From contig RIBJ01000037.1 of NCBI GenBank assembly GCA_003762715.1, positions 1-64,000 of the forward strand: DNA of 64,000 bases, read 5' to 3'. Shown in pieces: positions 33,960 through 43,748 of the stretch. The notes beneath the pieces were generated by a model. The model saw nothing but the letters and a program-made list of their open reading frames with translations, was not told the DNA's origin and ran no database searches. The DNA is from Muribaculaceae bacterium Isolate-104 (HZI). GTDB taxonomy: Bacteria > Bacteroidota > Bacteroidia > Bacteroidales > Muribaculaceae. Numbering within the stretch: the stretch's first letter is position 1; every line of letters begins with the position of its first letter. The position numbers were made by a program, and so were the translations under genes.

Positions 33960-34805
33960 ATGGACATGATAGTTGATTGCGGCAGTACAAAATGCAGGTG
34001 GACAGTGATAGGTCCGGGCATCCGGAGGGCGTTTGACTCTCCGGGGTTCAACCCCGCCCTGCTTGACACGCCGGAAATAGAATCGACTTTTGCCGACAGA
34101 GTGCCGCAGGGGCTTGAATCAATGATGTTTGAACAAGTATGGATTTATGCCGCAGGATGCCGCTCAGAAAGAGAAGAAAACGCATTGCGCGCCGCAGCGC
34201 AAAAGCTCTGGCGCAACGCGGCGGTGACCGCAGCGTCAGATGTGCTCGGAGCGGCGCGCGCGGTGTGCGGCACTGACAGCGGCATAGCCTGCATTCTCGG
34301 CACAGGGTCTAACTGCGCAATCTACTCGCCGAAACATGGTCTGGTGCGCTCCACTCCGCCACTCGGCTTTATACTGGGCGACGAAGGCAGTGGAGCCGAC
34401 ATTGGAAAAGCGCTGGTAAACCATGTGCTTAAACGCCGGTGGAACAGCGAACTTGTGTCAGACTTTCTCGACTCGCAACAGCTCACCGCCGACATAATTA
34501 TAAATAAGGTGTACCTCTGTCCGGAGCCTAACAGGTTTCTGGCATCGCTGACACACTGGGCTGCCGACAACATACACCGACCGGAAGTAGACCACCTCGT
34601 TGTAGAGCGTTTTCAGGCATTCATTGCCCGAAACATCCGCACTCTGTCCCCTCCCCGGCACCTCAAGGCAGGCTTTGTAGGGTCTGTAGCAAAAATCTTC
34701 GAACCCCAACTGAGAGCTGCCGCCGAAAAAGAATCCCTGCCTGTAGGCAAAATTGAAAAATCACCGGAAAACGGACTCATCGCTTTCCATTGCCATAAAA
34801 CATAA
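33960..34805 (+). CDS. BadF/BadG-type ATPase, N-acetylglucosamine kinase-like
   Basis: The 281-residue protein has the actin-like ATPase fold of GlcNAc and MurNAc kinases: phosphate loop VDCGSTKCRW at the start, DVLGAARAV, the second phosphate loop ACILGTGSNCAIYS, and GFILGDEGSGADIGK. The last motif is typical of the GlcNAc-kinase group, so a role in amino-sugar salvage in the cytoplasm is likely. The reading frame continues upstream to 33534, but ATG 33960 is chosen because a full promoter ends at 33954; ATG 33966 is an alternative. serB follows after 18 bases. Confidence 0.8.
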   Translation: MDMIVDCGSTKCRWTVIGPGIRRAFDSPGFNPALLDTPEIESTFADRVPQGLESMMFEQVWIYAAGCRSEREENALRAAAQKLWRNAAVTAASDVLGAARAVCGTDSGIACILGTGSNCAIYSPKHGLVRSTPPLGFILGDEGSGADIGKALVNHVLKRRWNSELVSDFLDSQQLTADIIINKVYLCPEPNRFLASLTHWAADNIHRPEVDHLVVERFQAFIARNIRTLSPPRHLKAGFVGSVAKIFEPQLRAAAEKESLPVGKIEKSPENGLIAFHCHKT

Positions 34806-34823
34806 TAGTAACGACACTTTACC

Positions 34824-36074
34824 ATGACCGACACTGAAAACAAACAGTTTGAACTCATTTTGCTCAACATAACCGGCAACGACCGTCCGGGAGTCACCGC
34901 CGTTCTTTCTGAAATCCTCGCCCGCTACAACGCCACTATTCTCGACATAGGGCAGGCAGACATCCACCACACCCTCGCGCTCGGCATACTTATAAAAACC
35001 GACAGCGCCGTGAGCGGCGACCTCATGAAAGACCTCCTTTTCAAATCATACGAACTGGGGGTGAACATACGCTTCAGTCCGGTATCCGAACAGGAGTACA
35101 CCCGGTGGGTCGACATGCAGGGCAAGGACCGCTGGATTATAACCATACTGGGCAGACGCCTCACCGCCAAAGCCATTGCCGAAGTGAGCAACGCCGTTGC
35201 CGAACAAGGGCTGAACATAGACGGCATAAAAAGACTCACCGGGCGTATGCCGCTTCACGGCGATGACCCGCTGAGCAAATCGTGCGTACAGGTCAGTGTG
35301 CGCGGATTTCTGAAGGACCAGACCGCCATGCAGAAAAGATTCATGCAGATAGCCAACGACAGGCAGGTGGACATATCACTTCAGGAAGACTCCATGTACC
35401 GCCGCAGCAGGCGTCTTGTGTGCTTCGACATGGACTCCACTCTTATCGGCACAGAAGTCATTGACGAACTCGCCGACCGCGCAAGTGTCGGTGAAGAGGT
35501 CAGGAAGATTACCGAAAGTGCCATGCGCGGCGAAATTGATTTCCGCGAAAGCTTCACCCGCCGCCTCGCCCTACTCAAAGGGCTTGACGAGAGTGTTCTT
35601 GAGGACATAGCGCGTAATCTGCCAATAACCGAGGGGGTTGACAGGATGATGACTGCGCTCAAACGCACCGGCTACAAAACCGCAATACTCTCAGGCGGAT
35701 TCACCTATTTCGGCAACTACCTCAAACAAAAATTCGGATTCGACTATGTGTATGCCAACGAGCTCGAGATTGTAGACGGCAAGCTGACAGGGCGACATGT
35801 GGGCGATATTGTCGACGGCAGACGCAAGGCTGAGCTGCTGAGACTGCTCGCTCAGGTCGAGAACGTGAACATACAGCAGACCATAGCGGTTGGAGACGGT
35901 GCCAACGACCTTCCGATGCTCGCCACTGCCGGACTCGGCATAGCGTTTCACGCAAAGCCCAAGGTGAAAGCCACTGCCGACCAGGCGCTGTCTACCATAG
36001 GGCTGGACGGCATTTTGTACTTCATCGGGTTCAAGGACACCCAGATTGCCGACCGGACAGGACGACAGGTCTGA
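34824..36074 (+). CDS. serB: Phosphoserine phosphatase with N-terminal ACT domains
   Basis: The 416-residue enzyme makes serine from phosphoserine. Two ACT-like domains lie at about 9-90 (NITGNDRPGVTAVLSEIL) and 103-185, and probably sense amino acids. The HAD phosphatase follows with nucleophile Asp202 in CFDMDSTLIGTEVIDE, the SGGFTYF motif, and GDGANDLPML near 355-365. The domain order is that of Bacteroides and mycobacterial SerB. It is in one operon with the kinase upstream. It ends three bases from the convergent barrel gene. Confidence 0.94.
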   Translation: MTDTENKQFELILLNITGNDRPGVTAVLSEILARYNATILDIGQADIHHTLALGILIKTDSAVSGDLMKDLLFKSYELGVNIRFSPVSEQEYTRWVDMQGKDRWIITILGRRLTAKAIAEVSNAVAEQGLNIDGIKRLTGRMPLHGDDPLSKSCVQVSVRGFLKDQTAMQKRFMQIANDRQVDISLQEDSMYRRSRRLVCFDMDSTLIGTEVIDELADRASVGEEVRKITESAMRGEIDFRESFTRRLALLKGLDESVLEDIARNLPITEGVDRMMTALKRTGYKTAILSGGFTYFGNYLKQKFGFDYVYANELEIVDGKLTGRHVGDIVDGRRKAELLRLLAQVENVNIQQTIAVGDGANDLPMLATAGLGIAFHAKPKVKATADQALSTIGLDGILYFIGFKDTQIADRTGRQV

Positions 36075-36077
36075 GAG

Positions 36078-36824
36078 TCAGAACTTGTAGCCCACCATTG
36101 CCAGCAGATTAATATTGTGGATGCGCGGATTTCTGATGCCGTCGTTGAAAGATATGTTCTTGAAACCTATCTGGCTGCGCACGCCAAGTGTCACATGTCT
36201 GCCAAACAGCAGCGATGTGGCGAGATGCAGACCGATGTCACTGCGCCGGAACGAGTTTATAAATGTGTTTGAGTCATTGAAGTACCCCGGACGGCTTGTC
36301 TCCACACGCGGCACAAGTTGCCCGAGCTCGTTGACAGAGGAGTTGTATATGGTCTGTTTCTGACTGCCGGCAATGCCGTAGCTGTAATACAGACCCGCGT
36401 CAATATTCCACCTCAGCCCCGTAAGAATGTTGAACCTGAAGGACATATACACCGGAATATTGGTATAGACATAGCGGTTGCGTATGAATATATTGCTCAC
36501 GGAAGTGATATTGTTTCCCACCGCCATGTTCAGCTTGTTGTGACCCACTACAAAATTAAGCTCCGTGCCCAGCCCGAGCCAGCCGCGCAGCCCGAACACC
36601 GCGCCAGCGCCCACACCGTAGCCCGCGCCCGACGATGAGTTCATCTCTGTTATCTCGCTGAAAGCGCTGCCGTAGTTCTGTATAATGCCGGTGGTGCCTC
36701 CGAGAATATGCACATCCGTTTCAACAAACCGTGACGGCGCGCCGTAGTCAACAAACTGCGCGTTAGCCACGAGTGGCAGCAATGTCACCGCCACCGCTGC
36801 AATAATCCTTGTCAAGCCTTTCAT
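36078..36824 (-). CDS. Small outer-membrane beta-barrel protein
   Basis: The 248-residue protein has a signal peptide ending in VANAQ and an alternating beta-strand pattern that closes with LAMVGYKF, as in the OMP_b-brl_2 (PorT-like) family of Bacteroidetes. An eight-stranded barrel is likely. The ligand or role is unknown. A -7 element TAAATTTG at 36866-36859 on the minus strand supports the start. It is monocistronic. Confidence 0.78.
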   Translation of the reverse strand: MKGLTRIIAAVAVTLLPLVANAQFVDYGAPSRFVETDVHILGGTTGIIQNYGSAFSEITEMNSSSGAGYGVGAGAVFGLRGWLGLGTELNFVVGHNKLNMAVGNNITSVSNIFIRNRYVYTNIPVYMSFRFNILTGLRWNIDAGLYYSYGIAGSQKQTIYNSSVNELGQLVPRVETSRPGYFNDSNTFINSFRRSDIGLHLATSLLFGRHVTLGVRSQIGFKNISFNDGIRNPRIHNINLLAMVGYKF

Positions 36825-36858
36825 TTGCTATATCTTAATTTGTTGGTTGTTGGTCGCA

Positions 36859-36866
36859 CAAATTTA
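36859..36866 (-). promoter_or_regulatory. -7 element of the small barrel gene
   Basis: TAAATTTG on the minus strand, 34 bases before the start at 36824. Confidence 0.5.
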
Positions 36867-36927
36867 CGCTTAAACCGCCACCTGTGCAAGCAGAGCGCGC
36901 GGTGTTGAAAAAATCGTCGAGATTTTT

Positions 36928-36958
36928 TTTGAAACAACGCGGCATTGATTTAACTTTG
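36928..36958 (+). promoter_or_regulatory. Promoter of the yitT-like gene
   Basis: TTTG (36928-36931), 19 bases, TAACTTTG (36951-36958): an exact consensus promoter, 53 bases before the ATG. Confidence 0.8.
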
Positions 36959-37011
36959 CCCGCGAAAAAAACGAGGCTGCGACAGTAGCGTACCATAACC
37001 TTAATATCGTC

Positions 37012-38016
37012 ATGCAAATTTCACGAGCAAAACTCTGGGTGTCTGCCAGAGACTACCTCTTCATTGTGATAGGGCTTATGCTCTATGCGTTCGGATTCAC
37101 CGCATTCGTGCTGCCGCAGAAAGTTGTGATGGGCGGCATGGCGGGTCTCGGGTCCGTAGTGTATTTCGGCACCCAGCGCCTTGTCGAAAACGGATCTTTC
37201 CCCTGGGCTATTCCTGTCGGAGTAACCATGTATGTGGTAAACTTCATTCTGCTGGTAATAGCATTTCGCATTGTGGCGCGCACATTTGTGATACGCACCT
37301 TGTTTGGCATGACAGTGCTGTCAGTGTTTATCTACATCTTCCAGCCGCTGTTCGGCAGCCTTAACATACTGCCCGACGACCATTTGCTCAACCTGATACT
37401 CGGCTCGGCTCTGATGGGCATCGGCATCGGCACCGTGTTTATCCACAACGGCTCGTCGGGCGGCACCGACATTGTGGCGGCGATGATAAACAAGGTGAGC
37501 AATGTAACCGTAGGCAGAACCATGATGATATGCGACTGCTTTATTGTCGGCTCGGCATTCTTTGTGCTCGGCTACTCGCTCGGCGAGATTGTCTACGGTC
37601 TGCTCGTGACCGTGCTCACCGGCTATATGTGCGACCTTGTCATAAACAGCGACCGACAGGCGGTGCAGTTCACCATATTTTCTAAAAAATGGGAAGAGAT
37701 TGCCAATGCGGTCAATGTAGAGGCAAACCGCGGATGCACCGCATTCAGTGGCATGGGCTGCTATTCGCGGCAGGAAGTGAAAATGCTCCTTGTAATGTGT
37801 CGCCGCATAGAAGCCGTGACCATATACCGTATCATAAAAAGCATTGACGAGGAGGCTTTCATCACCCAGACTAATGTAAACGGAGTGTACGGACGCGGCT
37901 TTGACCAGATAAAGGTAAAACGCAAACGCAAGGCTGCCGCCGCGCCGATATCCTATGCGCAGACCGCCGGAAGTGCTGAAAGGCTTCCGGAAGAAGCATC
38001 TGCCACCAAATCATAG
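37012..38016 (+). CDS. YitT-family membrane protein (DUF161/DUF2179)
   Basis: The 334-residue inner-membrane protein has five or six helices in about 14-215. GIGIGTVFIHNGSSGGTDIVAAMINK is the conserved central motif. A C-terminal soluble DUF2179 domain (about 220-300) with VTIYRIIKSIDEEAFITQ follows. The last 30 residues are basic and then low-complexity. Family members are widespread but have no settled function. The gene is monocistronic, with a perfect promoter and a terminator. Confidence 0.88.
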   Translation: MQISRAKLWVSARDYLFIVIGLMLYAFGFTAFVLPQKVVMGGMAGLGSVVYFGTQRLVENGSFPWAIPVGVTMYVVNFILLVIAFRIVARTFVIRTLFGMTVLSVFIYIFQPLFGSLNILPDDHLLNLILGSALMGIGIGTVFIHNGSSGGTDIVAAMINKVSNVTVGRTMMICDCFIVGSAFFVLGYSLGEIVYGLLVTVLTGYMCDLVINSDRQAVQFTIFSKKWEEIANAVNVEANRGCTAFSGMGCYSRQEVKMLLVMCRRIEAVTIYRIIKSIDEEAFITQTNVNGVYGRGFDQIKVKRKRKAAAAPISYAQTAGSAERLPEEASATKS

Positions 38017-38040
38017 GCAGACATACACTACCGGATAAAA

Positions 38041-38073
38041 AAACGGGACGCATCTCTATGATTTGCGTCCCGT
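38041..38073. terminator. Bidirectional terminator between yitT-like gene and hpf
   Basis: ACGGGACGCA (38043-38052) and TGCGTCCCGT (38064-38073) form a 10-bp stem with an 11-base loop. T tracts flank it on both strands. Confidence 0.85.
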
Positions 38074-38110
38074 CTGTTTTATCTGTCCGGCTCAGCAGCC
38101 GGCACCCGGT

Positions 38111-38404
38111 TTACTTTTTCGCCTTTTTCTTTTCAAGCTGGCGCTCAAGAGCTTCAAGGCACAGGTCTACAGCTTCCTCAAACGAGTCGGCCACTTTGGT
38201 TGCAACCATATCCTCCTGCTGAGGCACCACAAGTTTTATCACAGCCTCCTTGTTCATAGAAGTTTCCGGCTTTACAACCTTAAGGATGACTTCTGTTGTG
38301 GTAATATCCGGATAATGGCGCTGGATACGCTCCGCTTTCTTGTTGATGAACGCTGTCAGTTTTTCGGCGATGTCGAAATGGATGGCTTGAATTCTTACTT
38401 CCAT
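38111..38404 (-). CDS. hpf: Short-form ribosome hibernation factor (HPF/RaiA)
   Basis: The 97-residue protein matches the S30AE family. It begins MEVRIQAIHFDIAEKLTAFI, has the central KPETSMNKEAVIKLVVPQQ strand, and ends in a lysine-rich tail. It binds in the small-subunit A/P site to inactivate ribosomes in stationary phase. It has no long-form dimerisation domain. It begins two bases after the xerC stop, the usual Bacteroidales arrangement. Confidence 0.92.
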   Translation of the reverse strand: MEVRIQAIHFDIAEKLTAFINKKAERIQRHYPDITTTEVILKVVKPETSMNKEAVIKLVVPQQEDMVATKVADSFEEAVDLCLEALERQLEKKKAKK

Positions 38405-38406
38405 AA

Positions 38407-39303
38407 TTAACCTCCTTTTTTTGTGGCACGCGGGTGTGCCTGTTGATAATTTTGTTGAAGATCTCTATATGAGATGTGGGTATAAATCTGTGTTGTGGAG
38501 AGAGAGGAGTGTCCGAGGAGCTGCTGCACGGCTGTAAGCCCGGCTCCGTTGTTGAGCATGTCTGTGGCAAACGAATGGCGCAGCACATGCGGGCTAAGCC
38601 GCGCTGCATGGGCTGTGCCGCCGAGCGCTCCGTGAACCACATTGTACACCAGCTTTCTGTAAAGCGGCTCGCCTGTGACCCGGAGAAAAAACTCCGGCGC
38701 GCGCACCGCTATGAGTTCATTGCGCATTTGCCGGTATCTGTCTATCATCTGTGCCAATTCTGCTCCGAAAGGTATTATTCTTTCCTTATTACGCTTGCCG
38801 AGCACTTTTAGTTCACCGCCACGGGTGTCTACCGCGGTATCAAGAAGACCGGTCAGCTCCGAGCAGCGCATCCCTGTCGTGTACAGCATCGTCACTATCA
38901 GCCTGTCGCGCACCGCCTCGTAGTCATCCTCGTCGATGCGGCTGTCAATAACGGCATTTGTCTCTTCGGGGCGCACAAATACCGGCAACGGCTTGGCAAG
39001 CCTTGGCAGTGTCAGCTCCGAAGCGGGGTTCTGCGACACAACGCCCGAGCGCTGAAGGTAGCGGTAAAAGGCGCGCAGTGTCTGCACCTTGCGCCTCACC
39101 GTGGTTTGCCCGGCTCCGCTTCTTGCCACTGAAAGAATCCATTTGCGCAAATCGCCCACAGAGTAGCTTTGTGGCGTAAACTCAAGCCTGCCGCCTCCGG
39201 TAGCGAATTCTATCCACTGGTCCAGGTCTCTGCGATACGCGGCTATGGTGTTTGCCGAACTGTTGAGCTCGCATTGCATGTATGTCAGAAATGCGTCCTT
39301 CAT
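38407..39303 (-). CDS. xerC: Tyrosine recombinase XerC
   Basis: The 298-residue recombinase resolves chromosome dimers at dif with its partner XerD. It has an N-terminal SAM-like DNA-binding domain (1-95) and a catalytic domain with Arg146 (GMRCSEL), Lys170, His239-x-x-Arg242 (HVLRHSF), His265 and the nucleophile Tyr274 (TQIYTH). Length and the neighbouring hpf fit XerC of Bacteroidales and not a phage integrase. No attachment sites or phage genes lie around it. Confidence 0.9.
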   Translation of the reverse strand: MKDAFLTYMQCELNSSANTIAAYRRDLDQWIEFATGGGRLEFTPQSYSVGDLRKWILSVARSGAGQTTVRRKVQTLRAFYRYLQRSGVVSQNPASELTLPRLAKPLPVFVRPEETNAVIDSRIDEDDYEAVRDRLIVTMLYTTGMRCSELTGLLDTAVDTRGGELKVLGKRNKERIIPFGAELAQMIDRYRQMRNELIAVRAPEFFLRVTGEPLYRKLVYNVVHGALGGTAHAARLSPHVLRHSFATDMLNNGAGLTAVQQLLGHSSLSTTQIYTHISYRDLQQNYQQAHPRATKKGG

Positions 39304-39382
39304 AATTCGTTTCCTTCGTTTACGAAGTTAACACTTTTATAAAACAATTGCAAATCCGTCAGCAAAAAAATCATAGAAAAAA

Positions 39383-39412
39383 ATGCCCCCGGTATCACAC
39401 AGACACCGGGAG
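39383..39412 (-). terminator. Terminator of aspT-aspD
   Basis: CCCGGT (39388-39393) and ACCGGG (39405-39410) close a hairpin that on the minus strand is followed by GGCATTTTTTTC, directly after the aspD stop. Confidence 0.7.
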
Positions 39413-39433
39413 CGGTTACGATTTCTCACACAA

Positions 39434-41074
39434 TCAGCCTTTTCGCGATTCAAGGAATCGTTCGTGGTACTCGTCAAGAATCTTGCGTATCGCAGTTCCT
39501 ATCTTCAGGTATGCATCATCGTCAAGGTTAGCCAGCGAAGCCCTCACAGACCACGCGGGGCCGTCGAATCCGTCGCCGTTGAGGAGCACTATGGAGGTTT
39601 CTGTGGCAAGCCTCAGCACAAAGTCAAGAGGCAGGTAGTTGTCTTCAAGATACTTTGCAAATTCTTCGCCATAGAATTTCTTCGCCCACACCATCATGTC
39701 AATCTCGCTGTAATATCCGGCACGGTTAGGGTCGGGCAGCAATTTGAAGCCGGTTGTGCTCCAGAGATTGTTAAGACGGTGCTTGACCATGGAAATCAAT
39801 GGCAGCTGAATGTCATTTCTGTGCAGATAGGCAAATGCGGCAAACAGCGACATCTGTATCTGCTGAGGGGTAGACAGTCCCGCTGTGTGGTTTAGCGCCA
39901 CAAGGCGGCTGTCGGCGACCAAACGGTCTATGAATTTGAGCTTTCGCGGGGTGAGGGTGAGCGAGCTGTAACGCTTGTCAAGCGCTTTTTTCTCGGCGGG
40001 CGTGAGTTTTGACAGCAGCCTGTCAAACACATTGTCGGGGCGCAGTGCCATTGCCGCCACCCTCCAGCCGGTAGCACCGAAATATTTTGAAAACGAATAT
40101 AGACATATAGTGTTGTACGGCAGCACATACATGAGCGATTTGAACCCTTCTATAAATGTGCCGTACACATCATCAGTTATAATCATCAGGTCGGGATTGT
40201 CCTTCTTGACCACATCGACAATACGCGCCAGCACATCCGAAGCAAGACACACACTCGGCGGATTGGAGGGGTTGGTGATGCACACTGCCTTTATCGAGGG
40301 GTCGCGCAGCTTGTCTATCTCTTCGTCAGTGTACTGCCAGTCATGGTAGCCGCTGTGCTCCACTTTGTTGGCGCTTACGGTAACAATCTCCAGTCCGAAA
40401 TCCTCCAGTTCCGGAATCTCCAGATATGGGGTGAAGCAAGGGGTGAGCAGTGCAATCTTGTCGCCTTTCTTCAAGAGGTAGTTAGCCTTGAGGGTGTTGA
40501 ACATATAGCACATTCCGGCTGTGCTGCCCTCGGTGGCAAACAGGTCATAGTCAGTGGTGTCGTCACCGCCGCCCATTGCCCAGCGCAGATACTCGCGCAC
40601 TATTATCTCGGTGTATTTAAGTATTCGGGGCGGAGTGGGGTATTCGTCGCCTATTATACCGTCAACCAGCTCAAACACAAAATCGTCGGGGTCTGCCTTC
40701 AAATCCTCTGTAACATGGGTGTAGAAGTGCCGCAGCACTTTTGCTCCCAGCTCAGCCTCATGTTCTTTCAGAAACTCCAGAAAGCGGGCGGCAATTCCGT
40801 CCTGGGAAGGTATTGATACTATGCCCCAGTCGGGGTCGTAGGGTCTGCGGTCAGCCTCCTCCATGGCAAACTCACCGAGCAGAAAGAATGCCTTTCGCGG
40901 ATAGCTGAGCACCCAGTTGGGGTTTCCTCGCCCGGCGTTGAGCAGCGTCGCGGTGGAGCGTCGCGCTTTTTTCTCTGCCAGCGATATAAGAGTGCCTTTG
41001 ATTTCAAAAGGGCTCATCTGGGAAAGTTTTTCCTGGAACTCCCTGTTTTCAGTTTTTTTGTTTATCTCGCTCAT
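39434..41074 (-). CDS. aspD: Aspartate 4-decarboxylase (bifunctional aspartate aminotransferase)
   Basis: The 546-residue PLP enzyme converts L-aspartate to L-alanine and CO2. The fold-type I core has ITNPSNPPSVCLA, ITDDVYGTFIEGF, and the PLP lysine in YSFSKYFGATGWRVAA. The length (about 530-550) and the N-terminal extension distinguish it from plain aminotransferases. It lies 24 bases after aspT, so imported aspartate is decarboxylated and alanine returned. This consumes a cytoplasmic proton and yields proton motive force. Confidence 0.93.
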   Translation of the reverse strand: MSEINKKTENREFQEKLSQMSPFEIKGTLISLAEKKARRSTATLLNAGRGNPNWVLSYPRKAFFLLGEFAMEEADRRPYDPDWGIVSIPSQDGIAARFLEFLKEHEAELGAKVLRHFYTHVTEDLKADPDDFVFELVDGIIGDEYPTPPRILKYTEIIVREYLRWAMGGGDDTTDYDLFATEGSTAGMCYMFNTLKANYLLKKGDKIALLTPCFTPYLEIPELEDFGLEIVTVSANKVEHSGYHDWQYTDEEIDKLRDPSIKAVCITNPSNPPSVCLASDVLARIVDVVKKDNPDLMIITDDVYGTFIEGFKSLMYVLPYNTICLYSFSKYFGATGWRVAAMALRPDNVFDRLLSKLTPAEKKALDKRYSSLTLTPRKLKFIDRLVADSRLVALNHTAGLSTPQQIQMSLFAAFAYLHRNDIQLPLISMVKHRLNNLWSTTGFKLLPDPNRAGYYSEIDMMVWAKKFYGEEFAKYLEDNYLPLDFVLRLATETSIVLLNGDGFDGPAWSVRASLANLDDDAYLKIGTAIRKILDEYHERFLESRKG

Positions 41075-41098
41075 ATTATTGGTATTTTACAGTTATTG

Positions 41099-42799
41099 TC
41101 ATGCGTTCATAAGCACTATCACTACACCCATGAGTATCAGCATGGTATTGCCGACAGCGTAGGTAACGGTATAGCCCATAGCCGGAATCGAACTCTCTAT
41201 TGCATCCTGAACGGCGCCGAGGGTTGCGGTGGTTGTTCTTCCGCCTGCCACACAGCCGAGATTTACAGCCGGGCGGAATTTAAACACCTTGTTGCCGAGG
41301 AATATGCCTATCAGCAGCGGCAGCGATGTCGACACAACTCCGATGAAAAACACCACAAACCCTACCTGCTGCAGTCCTTTGACAAATGTCGGTCCTGCGG
41401 TGATGCCGATAACGGCTATGAACATGTTAAGTCCGAGGTTGTTCATCATCCACACCGCCGGCTCGGGAATACGCCCGAATGTGGGGTGTTTTGAACGCAG
41501 CCACCCGAACACAAGTCCGGAAATCAGAGCGCCTCCGCTGGTTGACAGACTTATCGGTATGCCTCCTGCATGTATTGTGAGCACGCCTATTATACAACCG
41601 AGAAATATGCCGAGCCCTACAGTGATTACATCGGTGGAATTGCTGGGCTTGTCAACATAACCGATTTTCGGCCCCGCCTCATTGACTTCCCGCTCAAGAC
41701 CTATTATAGTGAGAATATCTCCTGCCTGAAGCCGGGTCCGGGCAAATACCGGTATGTTTACATTTGCACGGACAATACTCTTTATAGATATGCCGTACAT
41801 GAATTTTTTTGTCCGTAATTCATCGACAGTCATGCCTGCCACAGTTTTTTTGGCAACCATTACCTGAATCTGTTCGGCAGGGAAGTTCAGCAAATCCGCG
41901 TCATTGACTTCATCACCAATCCACCTTTCATCGTCAATAATGAACTCGCGGCGTCCGGACAACACAATTTCGTCGCCTTTTGAAATCCGTATGTCCGGCG
42001 AAATCTCGCACACAGTTCCCTGTTTTCTCACTCTCTCCACAAACAGGCGTCTGCCCTGCTTTTCGAGATAATCCTCTATTTCGGGTATGGAGCGTTCTGT
42101 GTCGAAAAACTCGTTCTCAGCCTTATAGGCTCTGAAAGCCACGGGACGGTTGGCAAGAATATATGCGGGGTCGGATGTTATACTGCTTGTATTCATCTCT
42201 TTTTCAAGCTCGCGGGTGTCAGCCTTCACTTTTTCAAGACCGCCGAGCATTTTCGGACCCACCCAGCTTACAAGCCACGCCGACCCTATGGTGCCGTACA
42301 CATAGCACACCGCATAAGTCACGGGAATGATGTTTATCCACTCCTGCTTCTGAGCCGCCGAGACTGAAAGCGAGCCGATTGTGTCAATACCGGCGCCCAT
42401 TGCCGCCGATATTGTCTGCGCTCCGGCAAACACGCCAAGCGCCTCGCCGACATTATAGCCCATTACCTTGCAGGCGCCCCAGGTACACAGCAGACAGAGC
42501 ACGCACAGCAGCGCCGCGAAGCCCACCTGCTTGAGCCCCTCGCCCTTGAGCGACCTGAAAAACTGCGGCCCCACACTGTAGCCTATGGCAAACAGAAACA
42601 GCAGGAAAAACACATCCTTGACAGGTCCGGGGATCTGGATATCCATCTGCCCCACAAGCACTCCCACAAGGAGTACTGACGTTACAGTGCCAAGAGAAAA
42701 ACCTTTGAACTTCAGTTGTCCGAAATAAAAGCCAAGCCCTATTGTCAGGAAAATAGGTATGGCGGGGTTATTGCGGAACGTTTCTATAATCCAGTCCAT
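41099..42799 (-). CDS. aspT: Aspartate:alanine antiporter
   Basis: The 566-residue inner-membrane protein exchanges external aspartate for internal alanine. Two blocks of five helices flank a cytoplasmic region with two RCK_C-like domains (about 200-370), the layout of the AspT (AAEx) family. [17 protein letters not shown] and the C-terminal [19 protein letters not shown] are typical of the family. The start at 42799 (MDWIIETF) is preferred over 42835, which adds a weak N-terminus. It forms an operon with aspD. Confidence 0.92.
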   Translation of the reverse strand: MDWIIETFRNNPAIPIFLTIGLGFYFGQLKFKGFSLGTVTSVLLVGVLVGQMDIQIPGPVKDVFFLLFLFAIGYSVGPQFFRSLKGEGLKQVGFAALLCVLCLLCTWGACKVMGYNVGEALGVFAGAQTISAAMGAGIDTIGSLSVSAAQKQEWINIIPVTYAVCYVYGTIGSAWLVSWVGPKMLGGLEKVKADTRELEKEMNTSSITSDPAYILANRPVAFRAYKAENEFFDTERSIPEIEDYLEKQGRRLFVERVRKQGTVCEISPDIRISKGDEIVLSGRREFIIDDERWIGDEVNDADLLNFPAEQIQVMVAKKTVAGMTVDELRTKKFMYGISIKSIVRANVNIPVFARTRLQAGDILTIIGLEREVNEAGPKIGYVDKPSNSTDVITVGLGIFLGCIIGVLTIHAGGIPISLSTSGGALISGLVFGWLRSKHPTFGRIPEPAVWMMNNLGLNMFIAVIGITAGPTFVKGLQQVGFVVFFIGVVSTSLPLLIGIFLGNKVFKFRPAVNLGCVAGGRTTTATLGAVQDAIESSIPAMGYTVTYAVGNTMLILMGVVIVLMNA

Positions 42800-42868
42800 A
42801 AAACAATGACAGTTGAAAGTTATAAATATAACCATTCAACGCCATCGCGCCTCTTATTGTTCCCCTTT

Positions 42869-43732
42869 CTAATGACAAAATATGCAAAACAGTATGCTGT
42901 ACAGCAGCATAGCCACCGCTGTCATGCCGAGCAACGGAGTCAGCGCCCTGCCCTTGCGGCGGCGCATTGCAGCCGCTATGCCGCACAGCGCCACAGCAAA
43001 CACCACCGGCACCCACCACACTCCGGCTTGCCGCCACTGCCCGAACATCAGCGCCATTGCAGCAAGCGACAAGGCTGCATACAGCCACGGCATCAGTCGC
43101 GCCCCTGCTTTCACCGCGAGAGTGCGCTTGCCGGCGGCACGGTCGTCGTCGGCATCGCGGTAATTGTTCACTATAAGGACATTCGCGCCGAGCAGACCTA
43201 AAGCCAGCGACCCCGCCGCACACGCGCCGCCCCATTCGCCGCTGCCAAGCCAGCATGTGAAATTGACAGGCACTATTCCGAAAAAAAGTATCACCGCCAC
43301 CTCGCCAAGCCCGTGGTGAGACAAAGGATAGGGCCCGGTACTGTAGGCGAGCGCGCCGGCTGCCACGGCAATGCCGACAGCCACCAGCCACCAGGGACCG
43401 TAAAACAGCAGGCACAGCCCGGCGACACATGCCATAGCCAGTGTAATGTATGTGGCGGCAAGCATAGCGCCCGGCGTTATGTCGCCCTCGGTCACTCCGC
43501 GCCTCGGACCCTCGCGCCCCGCCTTGTCGAGCCCGTTGCGGAAATCATAATACTCGTTTGCGAAATTGGATGCTATCTGGGCAAAAAGAGCCACCATGAA
43601 GCATAGCGCTATAGCCGCCGGGCGCACTGTGCCGTACAGACCGGCGTAACCCCAGCCAAGCACAACCCCTGCCAGCGACACCGGAAGTGTACGCAGCCTC
43701 ATAGCCTCCACCCAGCACTTTATCTTTGACAT
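42869..43732 (-). CDS. menA: 1,4-dihydroxy-2-naphthoate polyprenyltransferase
   Basis: The 287-residue inner-membrane UbiA-family enzyme attaches the isoprenoid tail in menaquinone synthesis. The first aspartate-rich motif is NFANEYYDFRNGLDKAG, followed by REGPRRGVTEG, and the second is YRDADDDRAAGKRTLAVKAG. Eight or nine membrane helices are evident. It is the last gene of the tsaC - ATPase - menA run, 16 bases after the ATPase gene. Other men genes are not in the window. Confidence 0.93.
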   Translation of the reverse strand: MSKIKCWVEAMRLRTLPVSLAGVVLGWGYAGLYGTVRPAAIALCFMVALFAQIASNFANEYYDFRNGLDKAGREGPRRGVTEGDITPGAMLAATYITLAMACVAGLCLLFYGPWWLVAVGIAVAAGALAYSTGPYPLSHHGLGEVAVILFFGIVPVNFTCWLGSGEWGGACAAGSLALGLLGANVLIVNNYRDADDDRAAGKRTLAVKAGARLMPWLYAALSLAAMALMFGQWRQAGVWWVPVVFAVALCGIAAAMRRRKGRALTPLLGMTAVAMLLYSILFCIFCH

Positions 43733-43748
43733 ATCGGATTATATCGGT

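Noticed and set aside
38407-39303. Phage integrase or genomic island
   Set aside because: The recombinase has XerC length, the usual hpf partner and no phage genes or attachment repeats nearby.
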